From JANWXD01 sp037446115 (GTDB lineage Bacteria > Acidobacteriota > Terriglobia > Bryobacterales > Bryobacteraceae), in NCBI GenBank assembly GCA_037446115.1, contig JBBIJF010000012.1:57978-121977 (forward strand): a DNA stretch of 64,000 bases. Direction: 5' to 3'. Below the pieces are notes generated by a model. The model was not told the DNA's origin. It saw only the letters and a list, made by a program, of their open reading frames with translations, and did no database searches. Positions 1 through 8,004 of this stretch are shown here, piece after piece. A program made the translations under genes and the position numbers. Numbering within the stretch: position 1 is the stretch's first letter; every line of letters starts with the position of its first letter.

Positions 1-60
1 ATCGCCAACCGGGATATTAGTCCCATGACCGTGTGGGTCCGCTATCACGCAGGCGGGTAA
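1..60 (+). CDS. C-terminal end of an unidentified gene (partial)
   Basis: An open frame enters from the left edge and ends at TAA (58-60), giving about 19 residues. Nothing in them identifies a family. The assignment rests only on frame openness and on the same orientation as the next gene. Bases 61-170 that follow contain no recognisable feature beyond a weak TGGGA...TCCCA inverted repeat (about 111-134). Confidence 0.3.
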   Translation: MANRDISPMTVWVRYHAGG

Positions 61-170
61 GTTTTTCCCTCCGGTGGAAACAACTGCCGGGTTAGGGGAT
101 TCGTAAACCCTGGGAAGTCTTCAGGGTCGTCCCATTGGCATCCGGCTTGCTGTGGCAAGGTGGGGGAAGC

Positions 171-1031
171 ATGTACGAACCGGAAGCGAATTACCGCCAC
201 GGGGAAAACGGCCCGGTGCTGTCACGAAAGATGCTCGTTGCCGCCGCGCTGGGCTCGCTTGCCGTGATTGCGCTTGCCGCCTCTGCGCTGGGCCTGTCGC
301 TGCGGCAGCGCAGCGAGCTCAGGGAAGTAGTGAAAGGTCACGAGCAGGTGGCGGCGGCTCTCGAGCGGATCCGCGTGCAACTCGATACGGTCTCCAACCA
401 GCTCGCGGCCGCGCAGAGCGCCCCGGAGCCCGCTCGCCGCATCCCTGCGCGGCCCTCATCGGCGCCCGCTCGCCGGCCGTCTCCGTCACCGCATCCCAAG
501 CCGGCGCCCTCCGAGGATCCGCGCTGGAGGAATCTGGAGACCCGCTTGTCGGAGCAGCAGAAAGAAATTGCCGGCACGCGGGAGGCCGTGACCAAGACGC
601 GCCAGGAGCTGGAAGCGTCGCTGGCCTCGGCACGAGACGAACTCAGCGGCAGGATCGCGAAGACGCATGAAGAGGTGGAAGCTCTGCGGAAGCTCGGCGA
701 GCGCAACTACTACGAGTTCACGGTCCCCAAATCCAAGCAGTTCCACCGCGTCGGGCCTTTGAGCCTGGCGCTCCGCAAGACCAACGTCAAGAGACAAACC
801 TACGAAGTGGAACTGATCGTGGACGATTACAAGCTCAAGAAAAAGGACGTCAACCTCTATGAGCCCGTGCTCATCCACCTGGCGGATCGGCCGCAGCCTC
901 TGGAGCTGGTGGTGAATCGCATCGGCAAGAACGAGGCGCAGGGATATCTCAGCGAGCCCAGGTTCAAGACGTCCGAGCTCGCGACTCGCACGCCCCTGAA
1001 TCCAGTGACGCCTCCGCCGCCTTCGCCCTGA
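171..1031 (+). CDS. Membrane-anchored coiled-coil protein, unknown function
   Basis: This 286-residue protein is not one I recognise by family. A single hydrophobic segment (about residues 20-42) follows a short charged N-terminus, so it is probably anchored with the bulk outside the cytoplasm. A Pro/Ala/Ser-rich linker comes next, then a long Glu/Arg/Lys/Gln-rich heptad-like stretch likely to form a coiled coil. The C-terminal third is more globular, mixed beta, and ends in a Thr/Pro-rich tail. I chose ATG 171 over the upstream in-frame TTG at 135 because a purine-rich AAGGTGGGGGA sequence precedes it. It is convergent with the gene at 1050-2306, 18 bases away. The membrane-anchored coiled-coil design suggests a structural or envelope role, which is inference only. 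Confidence 0.7.
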   Translation: MYEPEANYRHGENGPVLSRKMLVAAALGSLAVIALAASALGLSLRQRSELREVVKGHEQVAAALERIRVQLDTVSNQLAAAQSAPEPARRIPARPSSAPARRPSPSPHPKPAPSEDPRWRNLETRLSEQQKEIAGTREAVTKTRQELEASLASARDELSGRIAKTHEEVEALRKLGERNYYEFTVPKSKQFHRVGPLSLALRKTNVKRQTYEVELIVDDYKLKKKDVNLYEPVLIHLADRPQPLELVVNRIGKNEAQGYLSEPRFKTSELATRTPLNPVTPPPPSP

Positions 1032-1049
1032 AGCCGCACGGGGCGCTGC

Positions 1050-2306
1050 CTACCCCAGGCGCACGCCCGGGTTGTCGCCGTACTCGATCCGGGCCTCGCG
1101 CCCTGCGTTCAGGATCGAGAGCCGTCCGGCTTCGATCACCAGCTCGTTGTAGTAGCTGTTTGCCGGCGTCGCCATGATCCCGGCGTGGTCGTACTCTTTC
1201 AGCAGTGCCTGCCGCCGCGCCAGCGCCCGCTCCTCCGGCAGGCCTGCCGTCTCCGTCTCCAGGCGGATGGCGGCCCTGACTATGTATTCCACCGAACGGT
1301 ATCCGTAACCCACCGGTACCAGCCCGGGGCCGCCCAGATCAACATACTGGAAGTAGTCCGTGCTGGGTTCGGCATAGTAAGTGGAGCCGGGAGCGTCGTC
1401 TTTCTCGATATAGCAGTACTTGATGCCGCGGTATTGATCGGAATGGGAAATCAGCCCGCCTTTGTCGTTGCCGGCGCAGTACAGGGTGAGCCCTTGCGTG
1501 TTGGTGCCGGGAGCTTCGTCAGGAAAGCCTAATGCATTCTGCACGTTCAGGCACGCCCCGTTGTTCCAGAGGATGCGCGCATCCGTCCACAGGAAGCCTT
1601 CCTTGCCGTTCGGATAGTGGTCCCGGATGCCGTAGACGCTCACTGCCACCGGCAACAGGCCGGTGATGAAATGGACCAAATCCACATAGTGGCAGCCGAT
1701 GTAGGTGAAGGCATCCGAGTTCTCCACGGTACACCAGTTCTGGAAGTTCGAGTGGCGGTAATACCACTTTTCAAGCAGACAGGCCGTACCGAGGCGGAAT
1801 TCGCCGAACTTGCCTTCGCGGTAACGTCTGCGGGCCAGCAGCGCCCGGTCATCAAAGCGCTTGTGGTACTCCACGCCCACCAGCAGGCCCCGGCTGTAGG
1901 CCTCCTGCTCGATCTCGAGCGCCTGTGACGCCTTCAAGACCAGGGGCTTGACGGCACAGACGTGCTGGTTGCAGGACAGCGCCGTGAGGATGACCTCGTA
2001 GTGCAAGTGGTCCGGCACGGCGACCACCACAAGATTGCGCGGGGGCATGGCGGCGATCACGCTGCGATAGAGCTCGGGGTGTGAGGCGTCCGGATCGGTG
2101 TCGAGCGGCGGCTGCGGCCGGAAGGAGTGGCCGGGAAACGCGCGCGCCAGCAGGGGTGATTCCCCCAGACGCCGGAGCGTCCGCGCGTGAGAAGCGCACA
2201 CTGTGATCTCACCGATCCAGCCCAACCGCTGCATGTGGTACAGCGAAGGCAGCAGCTGGTCGTGAGTGATCATGCCGCCGCCGACGATGGTGACCTGCGG
2301 TTTCAT
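1050..2306 (-). CDS. Gfo/Idh/MocA-family NAD(P)-dependent oxidoreductase
   Basis: The protein has 418 residues. The N-terminus holds a nucleotide-binding Rossmann start (VTIVGGGMITHDQLLP), followed by the AVPDHLHYEV and CAVKPL elements typical of Gfo/Idh/MocA enzymes, where the Lys of the K-P motif is catalytic. The middle and C-terminal parts fit the substrate-binding alpha/beta domain (HYVDLVHFITG). Family members oxidise or reduce sugars, inositols and related polyols, but the substrate cannot be read from sequence. The start is fixed by a four-base ATGA overlap with the stop of the upstream aminotransferase gene, indicating translational coupling. It is the last gene of the minus-strand metabolic cluster 1050-7976. 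The long open frame upstream of 2306 is antisense-like and is not included. Confidence 0.85.
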   Translation of the reverse strand: MKPQVTIVGGGMITHDQLLPSLYHMQRLGWIGEITVCASHARTLRRLGESPLLARAFPGHSFRPQPPLDTDPDASHPELYRSVIAAMPPRNLVVVAVPDHLHYEVILTALSCNQHVCAVKPLVLKASQALEIEQEAYSRGLLVGVEYHKRFDDRALLARRRYREGKFGEFRLGTACLLEKWYYRHSNFQNWCTVENSDAFTYIGCHYVDLVHFITGLLPVAVSVYGIRDHYPNGKEGFLWTDARILWNNGACLNVQNALGFPDEAPGTNTQGLTLYCAGNDKGGLISHSDQYRGIKYCYIEKDDAPGSTYYAEPSTDYFQYVDLGGPGLVPVGYGYRSVEYIVRAAIRLETETAGLPEERALARRQALLKEYDHAGIMATPANSYYNELVIEAGRLSILNAGREARIEYGDNPGVRLG

Positions 2307-3688
2307 CGCACCACGGCCTCCCGCGACACGGCCACTTCCGCGAAAGCCTCCTCCAGCACGCCCACGCTCTCCCGTACCGCCTCTTCGGTGATCACGAGTG
2401 GCGGAGCGATCTTGACGGTGGCGCCGCCGTAGCCGACCGGTGAGAACATCAACAGGCCTTTTTCGAAGCAGCGCTCGACCACGTCCCAGGCAAAGTCGCC
2501 ATCGGGCTCTTTCTTGCCCGGGCGCACGCAGGTGACGCCGGCCACCAAGCCCTTGCCGGCCACCCAGCCCGCCTGCGGGAATCGCGAGGCCAGGCGGTGC
2601 AATTCGCGATGCAGGACGGCGCCGACGCGCCGCGCATTGCCGGCGAGATCCTCCTTGACGACGCGCTCGATCGAAGCCAGGGCGGCAGCGCAGCAGACGG
2701 GATTGCCCGTGTGGGTGGAGGTCATGCTCCCCGGCGGATGCAGGTCCATCACGTCGGGCCGCCCCGCGACTGCCGCCAAGGGGAGCGAGCTGGTGATGCC
2801 TTTGCCGAAGCAAGCCAGGTCCGGCACGATGCCGTAGTGCTCGAAGCCCCACAGCGTACCGGTGCGCCCGAAGCCGGCCTGCACCTCGTCGCAGACGAGC
2901 AGGACCCGGTGGCGGTCGCACCACTCGCGCAACGCGCGCATGTATTCGGCGGGAGCGAAGGCCGCGCTTCCGCCCTGGTACGTCTCCAAAATCACACCGG
3001 CGACCTGTCGGGGCCGCACGCCGCGCTCGCTGAGCGCTCGCTCGAAACCCTCAAAGGAGGTGTCTTCGGTCCAGTAGCCGTCCGGAAACGGAACCTGGAC
3101 GAAGCCGGGGTCGAGGTTGACGATCCACTCTTTAAGCGCCGGAATGCCGCCTGCCTGCTGCGCACCGAGCGTGCGTCCGTGAAACGCCTTGTCGTAAGAC
3201 ACGATCACATGCTTGGCGCGCCCCCCGACCCGGACGCCGTACGTGCGGCACAGCTTGATGGCGCATTCCACGGTTTCCGAACCGGTGGTAAGCAAGAAGA
3301 TCTTCTTCAGCGGCTCCGGGAGCAGTCCGGCCAGGCGTTCGACCAGCTCGGCCCGGATCGCGCTCGGAAAGCAGTAGCTGGCGAGCAACCGCCGCGCCGC
3401 CTGTGCCGTGATGGCCTCAACGACTTCCGTGCGCCCGTGCCCGGCGTTGGCGATCAGCACGCCGCTTGACCAGTCGATCCAGCAGTTGCCCCAGGCGTCA
3501 AAGACCTGAAAGCCCTCGGCGCGGTCCCAGACCACCGGCGGCTGGCCGCGCATGGCGACGGGCTCATAGCGATGGAGCGTTTCCAGAATGGGCAGCGATT
3601 CCGGGACGGGGATTTCCGTCACGATGCGTCGGAAGCGCGTTTCCACGCGCGGCACGCGGCGCGGGGTGAGATCGTATTGTCGAGCCAT
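2303..3688 (-). CDS. Class III (ornithine/GABA-type) PLP aminotransferase
   Basis: This 461-residue cytosolic enzyme matches the class III aminotransferase fold over its whole length. Visible hallmarks are the phosphate-binding TTGSETVE segment (about 134-141), the DEVQAGFGRTG motif whose Asp267 would contact the pyridine nitrogen, and Lys296 in FGKGITS as the Schiff-base lysine. Family members move amino groups between omega-amino acids or amino sugars and 2-oxo acids; the donor is not clear. It overlaps the downstream oxidoreductase gene by four bases, so the two products probably act on the same substrate series. A TAGAAT box sits eight bases before the ATG with no Shine-Dalgarno sequence, so a second, leaderless transcript may start here. 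Confidence 0.9.
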   Translation of the reverse strand: MARQYDLTPRRVPRVETRFRRIVTEIPVPESLPILETLHRYEPVAMRGQPPVVWDRAEGFQVFDAWGNCWIDWSSGVLIANAGHGRTEVVEAITAQAARRLLASYCFPSAIRAELVERLAGLLPEPLKKIFLLTTGSETVECAIKLCRTYGVRVGGRAKHVIVSYDKAFHGRTLGAQQAGGIPALKEWIVNLDPGFVQVPFPDGYWTEDTSFEGFERALSERGVRPRQVAGVILETYQGGSAAFAPAEYMRALREWCDRHRVLLVCDEVQAGFGRTGTLWGFEHYGIVPDLACFGKGITSSLPLAAVAGRPDVMDLHPPGSMTSTHTGNPVCCAAALASIERVVKEDLAGNARRVGAVLHRELHRLASRFPQAGWVAGKGLVAGVTCVRPGKKEPDGDFAWDVVERCFEKGLLMFSPVGYGGATVKIAPPLVITEEAVRESVGVLEEAFAEVAVSREAVVR

Positions 3689-3696
3689 CGCCCACC

Positions 3697-3702
3697 ATTC
3701 TA
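3697..3702 (-). promoter_or_regulatory. Putative -10 box of a leaderless promoter for the aminotransferase gene
   Basis: On the minus strand the hexamer is TAGAAT, ending eight bases before the ATG at 3688. No ribosome-binding site lies in the gap and no clear -35 element is seen. The same arrangement recurs at four other genes in the window. Confidence 0.4.
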
Positions 3703-3752
3703 TCGGAGAGTATGCAGCCGGCCGTGCGGAAACTCCGCAAAACGACCACGCC

Positions 3753-4190
3753 CTAGCTGCCCGCGCCTTTCAGGGACTCGATGGCTTGCCGGATCGTTTC
3801 CGCAACCCGGGCCGCGACCTCGTCGCTTTCGTATTTTTGCCGCGGCCAGAAAAAACCCCGCAGGCCGTCCTTGTGGCGCCGGGGCACGATGTGCACATGC
3901 AGGTGCGGCACGCTCTGACTCACGCGGTTGTTGATGGCGACAAAGGTGCCCTCGGCGCCCATCGCCAGCTCCACCGCCCGGGCCAGCAGTTTTGCGTTGC
4001 CAAACAGCGGACCGACGAGTGCCTCAGGCAGATCGCCGAGCGTCTGAAAATGCCGGCGCGGCACCAGCAAGGTATGGCCTGGAAACAGCGGCCGGTGGTC
4101 CAGAAAGGCCACGCAGACGGCGTCTTCAAAGACGACGCGGGCATCCAGCATGCCCTGGAGTATCTGACAGAACTTGCAAGCCTCGCTCAT
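3753..4190 (-). CDS. HIT-family hydrolase
   Basis: This is a 145-residue histidine-triad protein. The signature His-X-His-X-His (His96, His98, His100 in PHLHVHIVPRRH) is complete, and the N-terminus has the CKFC zinc-binding pair common in bacterial HIT proteins. The LDHRPLFPGHTLLVPRRH block is also typical. Such proteins hydrolyse nucleotide phosphoramidates or dinucleoside polyphosphates. The start ATG at 4190 overlaps the stop of a small reading frame (4187-4438) as ATGA. A longer in-frame extension to 4409 is open but Arg/Pro/Cys-rich and unlike the family, so it is rejected. The specific role in this cluster is unknown. Confidence 0.92.
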   Translation of the reverse strand: MSEACKFCQILQGMLDARVVFEDAVCVAFLDHRPLFPGHTLLVPRRHFQTLGDLPEALVGPLFGNAKLLARAVELAMGAEGTFVAINNRVSQSVPHLHVHIVPRRHKDGLRGFFWPRQKYESDEVAARVAETIRQAIESLKGAGS

Positions 4191-4438
4191 GGGGAAAGTG
4201 ACGGGGTGCGGACGACCAGGCCCCACCGCTCGCGGGCAACGGACTCGACAGAGAGCATGGTGACGGAGCCGTCCCGCAACACGTAGATCCCTCCCGACGC
4301 ACCGCCGTACACACGCTCGGGAGGATACCAGACGCGATCGCTGTGCGCGAATGGGCCGGACACCCGGCGGGGGCGGCCGCGCACACCACGGCACCAAGGC
4401 CGACTGCACGAGTCAACATATCCGACCGCCCTACCCAA
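4187..4438 (-). CDS. Small uncharacterised reading frame coupled to the HIT gene, possibly frameshifted
   Basis: An 83-codon frame fills the space between the oxidoreductase at 4446 and the HIT gene, and its TGA overlaps the HIT start codon. The last 60 residues look like real protein, with VWYPPERVYGG and IYVLRDGSV segments. The first 25 are Arg/Cys/Pro-rich and unconvincing. In the neighbouring frame the 5' part reads MLTRAVGLGAVVCAAAPAGC, which resembles a lipoprotein signal with a lipobox Cys. A one-base frameshift near 4360-4375 would join the two. It may therefore be a small lipoprotein gene, intact or decayed, or merely a spacer. I do not recognise the mature part. Confidence 0.3.
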   Translation of the reverse strand: MGRAVGYVDSCSRPWCRGVRGRPRRVSGPFAHSDRVWYPPERVYGGASGGIYVLRDGSVTMLSVESVARERWGLVVRTPSLSP

Positions 4439-4445
4439 TCACCTT

Positions 4446-5885
4446 TTATGTCACGGCCGGAGAGACCTTGGCCCGCGCCGCTTCCCGCGCCTCTTTCATC
4501 AGCGGCCCGTAGACTTCCTTGTCAAACGGCACGCAGCCGGTCGGGAACTGGCCCAGCGGGTGCTCCTTACGGCGCATCAGATAGGTACAGAAGGTGACTG
4601 TCTTGCAGACGCGCTGCTCGTCCAGTTCGCCTTTTTCCAGGGCGTCACGGGCGAAGTCCGGATACGCAAGCGCGTTGCGCCCCACCCCGAAGAAACGGAT
4701 GTTGCCCGCCAGGATGTTGTACGCCGCGGCATGAATCGCAAACTTCTGGAGCCAGCTGTAGCCCGTGCCGACCATCGGGAGATCCGGAAACGTGCGCTGT
4801 AGCTCCCCCGCGATGCGGAAATGCCGGTCCACTCCGAGCAGGGGATGCTCCGGCTGCTCGTAGTTGCCTTCGTCGGGTTTCTCAAAGGGCCGGCCGATGT
4901 GCGGGTTCAGGTAGGGCGACCCCATGGACACATTCAGCAATGCAATGCCCCAGTCCTTGAACCACGCAACCGCCTGCTTGACTTCGCTCAGATCTTCCCG
5001 CAGCGGATTGTTGGGGTCCACACCGAAGCCGTGGGGATACGGTATGGGCACTTTGAACGGCACGCCGAGGCCGGAGTCGGGGTCGCGGGCGTACGGGATG
5101 CCGTCGTAACAACCGAGGCGCATCACAAGCACAAGCCGGTTGCCCACGGCTGCCCGAATTTTACCGATTACGTTACGCACAAAGCGACAGCGGTTTTCCA
5201 GGGGGCCGCCGTAACGGCCCTCCCGGAGCCGGGCCCCCATGAGCTCGCTCAACAGATACCCGTGGGTGACCTTGATTTCGACGGCGCGAAAGCCCGCCTG
5301 GAGCGCAAGCTGCGCGGCCTCGACGTAGTCGTCTTCGAGCCGTTCCAGTTCCTCATCCGAGATCACCGGGTAGTCCGGAGGAATCCGGGTCTTTTCGTCC
5401 ACGAAAGGGTTGTGGTACGCCACCACCGGCGCCGGTACACTGTGGCGGCCCGAGTGCGTCAGTTGCAGGGGCTCCAGCAAGTCGTCGGCGGTTCCGTAGG
5501 TCTCGCGGTGCACGCGCCGCGTCATCTCCAGGAGCCGGGCGAAGTCGGAAACGTTGCGGCGGTGGATCCAGAGCTGGCGCGTGTTGGCGCGGCCGTCGGC
5601 CCGCACCGCCGTGGCCTCAAACCAAACCAGCTTGGCGCCGCCGCGCGCGAACCGCTCGTAACGCCGCCATGTCAGTTCGCTGGGACGGCCGTCGAGTGTG
5701 CCGTCGCAACCCTCCATGGGATGGATCGCAATGGAGTTTCCCACCAAGATGTCGGCGACGCGCACTTTGCCTGCCAGCGCGGCGCGCACGCGCTCCTTGT
5801 CGGGCTCGAGGCGCACATGGAGTGCGCCCTCAGCTTCGGCCGCCTGCGCGAGTTCGTGCAAGTTCTTGTAAACGAAGTGCCTCAT
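4446..5885 (-). CDS. Old Yellow Enzyme-family NADH:flavin oxidoreductase
   Basis: This 479-residue protein has the FMN-binding TIM barrel of the OYE family: an early IAIHPMEG strand, a QLTHSGRHS active-site strand (about residues 142-150), a KVTHGYLLSELMGARLREGRYGG-type segment with the family's ENR substrate/phosphate region, and a late glycine-containing strand (MVGTGYSWL). OYE-type enzymes reduce activated C=C bonds or act as trimethylamine/2,4-dienoyl-CoA-like reductases. No C-terminal iron-sulfur/FAD module is present, so it is the short OYE type. It overlaps the end of the MFS transporter gene by 56 bases, strong evidence for one transcript. The substrate is probably the compound carried by that transporter (inference). 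Confidence 0.9.
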   Translation of the reverse strand: MRHFVYKNLHELAQAAEAEGALHVRLEPDKERVRAALAGKVRVADILVGNSIAIHPMEGCDGTLDGRPSELTWRRYERFARGGAKLVWFEATAVRADGRANTRQLWIHRRNVSDFARLLEMTRRVHRETYGTADDLLEPLQLTHSGRHSVPAPVVAYHNPFVDEKTRIPPDYPVISDEELERLEDDYVEAAQLALQAGFRAVEIKVTHGYLLSELMGARLREGRYGGPLENRCRFVRNVIGKIRAAVGNRLVLVMRLGCYDGIPYARDPDSGLGVPFKVPIPYPHGFGVDPNNPLREDLSEVKQAVAWFKDWGIALLNVSMGSPYLNPHIGRPFEKPDEGNYEQPEHPLLGVDRHFRIAGELQRTFPDLPMVGTGYSWLQKFAIHAAAYNILAGNIRFFGVGRNALAYPDFARDALEKGELDEQRVCKTVTFCTYLMRRKEHPLGQFPTGCVPFDKEVYGPLMKEAREAARAKVSPAVT

Positions 5886-7116
5886 CTTTCGGGTGACGGG
5901 GAAGCAGGCCGATGGCCACAGCGCCCAGAAACGCCGTGCCGAATACGGCCATCATCGCCAGGTAGTAATTGCCGCCGAGAAAGTCCCGCAGGCGCGCCAC
6001 GAAGTTGGGAAACCAGAACTGGGCGATGGTGTCGGTGGGCAGGATGGCGGACATGGCGCGCGCGAGCGTCGAAAGGCCGAACTGGTCGGCTGCCATCAGC
6101 GGGATCAGCATGTAGTCGGCGCCCATGGCGAAACCAAACACCAGAGCGAACAGGTAGACGAAGCCCTGATGCTCCGGCGTAACCAGAAACAGGGTCGGGA
6201 TGGCAAACGCGACGATAAGGTAGGTGGCCAGCATGACGTATTTCCGGGGAAGTTTGTCGGCGAGATAGCCGGCCAGCAGGCGCCCCGCGATACTGGCCCA
6301 CAGCACCCAGAACGACGCCGTGCCCCAGATGCGATCCCGGGCGGCCTGATCCACGAAGCCCTGCGCCTCAAAGACAAACTTCATGTGGAAGTTCACCGAG
6401 GCGATCGAGCCGATGGAGGCGGCGCTGCCGATGAGCAGCAGCCAGAAAGGCGCTCTGCGCAGGAGGTAGCCGAAGCTCTTGGGCGGCTCCAGCACGGCCG
6501 GAGCCGCAATCTCCGCCGGGTCATGCTTGCCGTCCGGAAGCTGGCCGATATCCTGCGGTTTGGTACGGATGACGAAGATGGCCAGCGGCCAGGCGGCCAG
6601 CAGCAGCAGGCTCATGTATTTCAGCGCCTCGGTGTAATGCATCTGCGAGGCAAGGTAAGGTCCGAGCTTGTTGCCGATCGAGCCGATCACCGCCACGCCC
6701 ACGTAGGTGATGCCCATCGCCCGGCCCCGCTTCTCCTTGAACCAGTTGGAAATGATCACCTGGTGCGGTATCGGCCCCGACAAAAAGTACCCCACCATGT
6801 ACAGGCACCACACGGCGTAGTATTCCCACCGGGCACCGCTCAAGCGGGCAAACAGTTGAAAGGCCAGAAACGTCAGACCCGTTCCGATGACGATCAACAG
6901 CCGCGGGCTCACCCGCGGTACGATGACCGGACCCGCCCAGATGGTAAGCAGCACGGCCACCGGAGCCCCGAGCGTGATAAAGCTGATGGGCCAGCCGTGG
7001 TCATCGCGGAAGTAATCGAAAAAGAACGCGATGTTGTAGTAGGGAAAACCGGTGGAAATGCCGAAGGTGATAAAGCAGGCGGCCACAACCCACCAGCCGT
7101 AGAAGGGCCGATTCAT
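5830..7116 (-). CDS. Major facilitator superfamily transporter
   Basis: The protein has 428 residues with about twelve hydrophobic helices in two bundles of six. It begins YGWWVVAACFITFGISTG, typical of MFS members related to oxalate/formate and monocarboxylate carriers. The basic loop after helix 4 (NWFKEKRGRAMGITYVG) is the standard A-like motif of this branch. A GGAGGAG Shine-Dalgarno sequence precedes the ATG at 7116. Its 3' end overlaps the flavin oxidoreductase gene, so substrate uptake and reduction are probably linked. A small carboxylate or other organic anion is a reasonable guess for the cargo, without direct evidence. Confidence 0.92.
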   Translation of the reverse strand: MNRPFYGWWVVAACFITFGISTGFPYYNIAFFFDYFRDDHGWPISFITLGAPVAVLLTIWAGPVIVPRVSPRLLIVIGTGLTFLAFQLFARLSGARWEYYAVWCLYMVGYFLSGPIPHQVIISNWFKEKRGRAMGITYVGVAVIGSIGNKLGPYLASQMHYTEALKYMSLLLLAAWPLAIFVIRTKPQDIGQLPDGKHDPAEIAAPAVLEPPKSFGYLLRRAPFWLLLIGSAASIGSIASVNFHMKFVFEAQGFVDQAARDRIWGTASFWVLWASIAGRLLAGYLADKLPRKYVMLATYLIVAFAIPTLFLVTPEHQGFVYLFALVFGFAMGADYMLIPLMAADQFGLSTLARAMSAILPTDTIAQFWFPNFVARLRDFLGGNYYLAMMAVFGTAFLGAVAIGLLPRHPKDEALRLQELARTRAGGRS

Positions 7117-7232
7117 GCGCCGGGCTCTCCTCCGCAGTTGTTGCGAACTCCTACCGTATCACAGGGTGTCACCGGCCGTCAGGCGGGCCCCCAAACGGCG
7201 TGCCGGTGGGGGCGTGGGGTGGCGGATCGCCT

Positions 7233-7976
7233 TCAAAGCCCCCGCAAATGGAAGCCGCCGTCCACGTTCAGGATCTGTCCCGTGGAGTAATCGAGCAGCC
7301 CGTCGGCGATGGCCCGCACGGCGCGCGCCACGTCGGAGGGCTCCCCCATGCGCCGCTGCGGCAGCAAGCCTGCTTGAATCCGCTCTTCGTACTGTCTGGC
7401 GACCGGCGCAATCATATCCGTGCGGATAATGCCGGGCCGGATCTCGAAGACGCCGATGCCGAGCGGCGCCAGCCGCTGCGCGAACAGCGAAACCGCCATG
7501 CTCAGGCCGGCTTTGGAGACGCAGTACTCGCCGCGATTGGTCGAAGCTGCATACGCCGAAAGCGAGGTAATGAAAACGATGCGCCCTCCACCCTGCTCGG
7601 CCATCCACCGGGCGATCTGCTGCGTCAGGAAGTACGGGCCCTTCAGATTCGTGGCCAGAACTTCATCGAAAATCTCCTCGGTGGCTTCCAAGACGTCTCG
7701 GCGCTCGCGGGGCGCGATCCCGGCATTGTTGATCAGCAGATCGAGCCGGCCGAAACGCTCCCGGGCAAATGCAACGAGCGCCGCACGATCTTCGGATCTG
7801 CTTACATCGCACCGGAAGATCTCGGCGCCCGTTTCCGCCTGCAGGGATTCGGCGGCCTGGCGGTTCTCCTTATAGGTCGCCAGCACGCGGTGTGTGCGCG
7901 CCAGCTCCGCGGCGATGGCGCGCCCGATACCGCGGCTGGCGCCCGTGATCAGAGCAACAGGCTGGTCAGAATGCAT
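7233..7976 (-). CDS. Short-chain dehydrogenase/reductase (3-oxoacyl-ACP reductase-like)
   Basis: This 247-residue classical SDR has the cofactor motif TGASRGIG (11-18), NNAG (83-86), and the catalytic Ser138, Tyr151 and Lys155 (YCVSK). The C-terminus ends with NVDGGFHLRG, the usual family ending. Enzymes of this type use NAD(P)H to interconvert ketones and secondary alcohols. It is the first gene of the minus-strand cluster to 1050, separated from the MFS gene by 116 bases. A TAGAAT hexamer lies eight bases before the ATG and no Shine-Dalgarno is visible, so the cluster may begin with a leaderless message here. Confidence 0.92.
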   Translation of the reverse strand: MHSDQPVALITGASRGIGRAIAAELARTHRVLATYKENRQAAESLQAETGAEIFRCDVSRSEDRAALVAFARERFGRLDLLINNAGIAPRERRDVLEATEEIFDEVLATNLKGPYFLTQQIARWMAEQGGGRIVFITSLSAYAASTNRGEYCVSKAGLSMAVSLFAQRLAPLGIGVFEIRPGIIRTDMIAPVARQYEERIQAGLLPQRRMGEPSDVARAVRAIADGLLDYSTGQILNVDGGFHLRGL

Positions 7977-7984
7977 CGAAGCGC

Positions 7985-7990
7985 ATTCTA
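7985..7990 (-). promoter_or_regulatory. Putative -10 box of a leaderless promoter for the SDR gene
   Basis: On the minus strand TAGAAT is followed by eight bases and then the ATG at 7976. There is no ribosome-binding site between them. This would be the leading promoter of the 1050-7976 cluster. The -35 region is not recognisable. Confidence 0.4.
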
Positions 7991-8004
7991 CCAGCCGGGC
8001 CTGC

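Noticed and set aside
61..134. c-di-GMP riboswitch before the first complete gene
   Set aside because: Some purine-rich pieces resemble GEMM elements, but the conserved junction and helices cannot be built.
2307..2924. Upstream in-frame extension of the Gfo/Idh/MocA gene
   Set aside because: It lies antisense-like inside the aminotransferase gene region, is Arg/Gly-rich and has no family match; the ATGA overlap start at 2306 is better.
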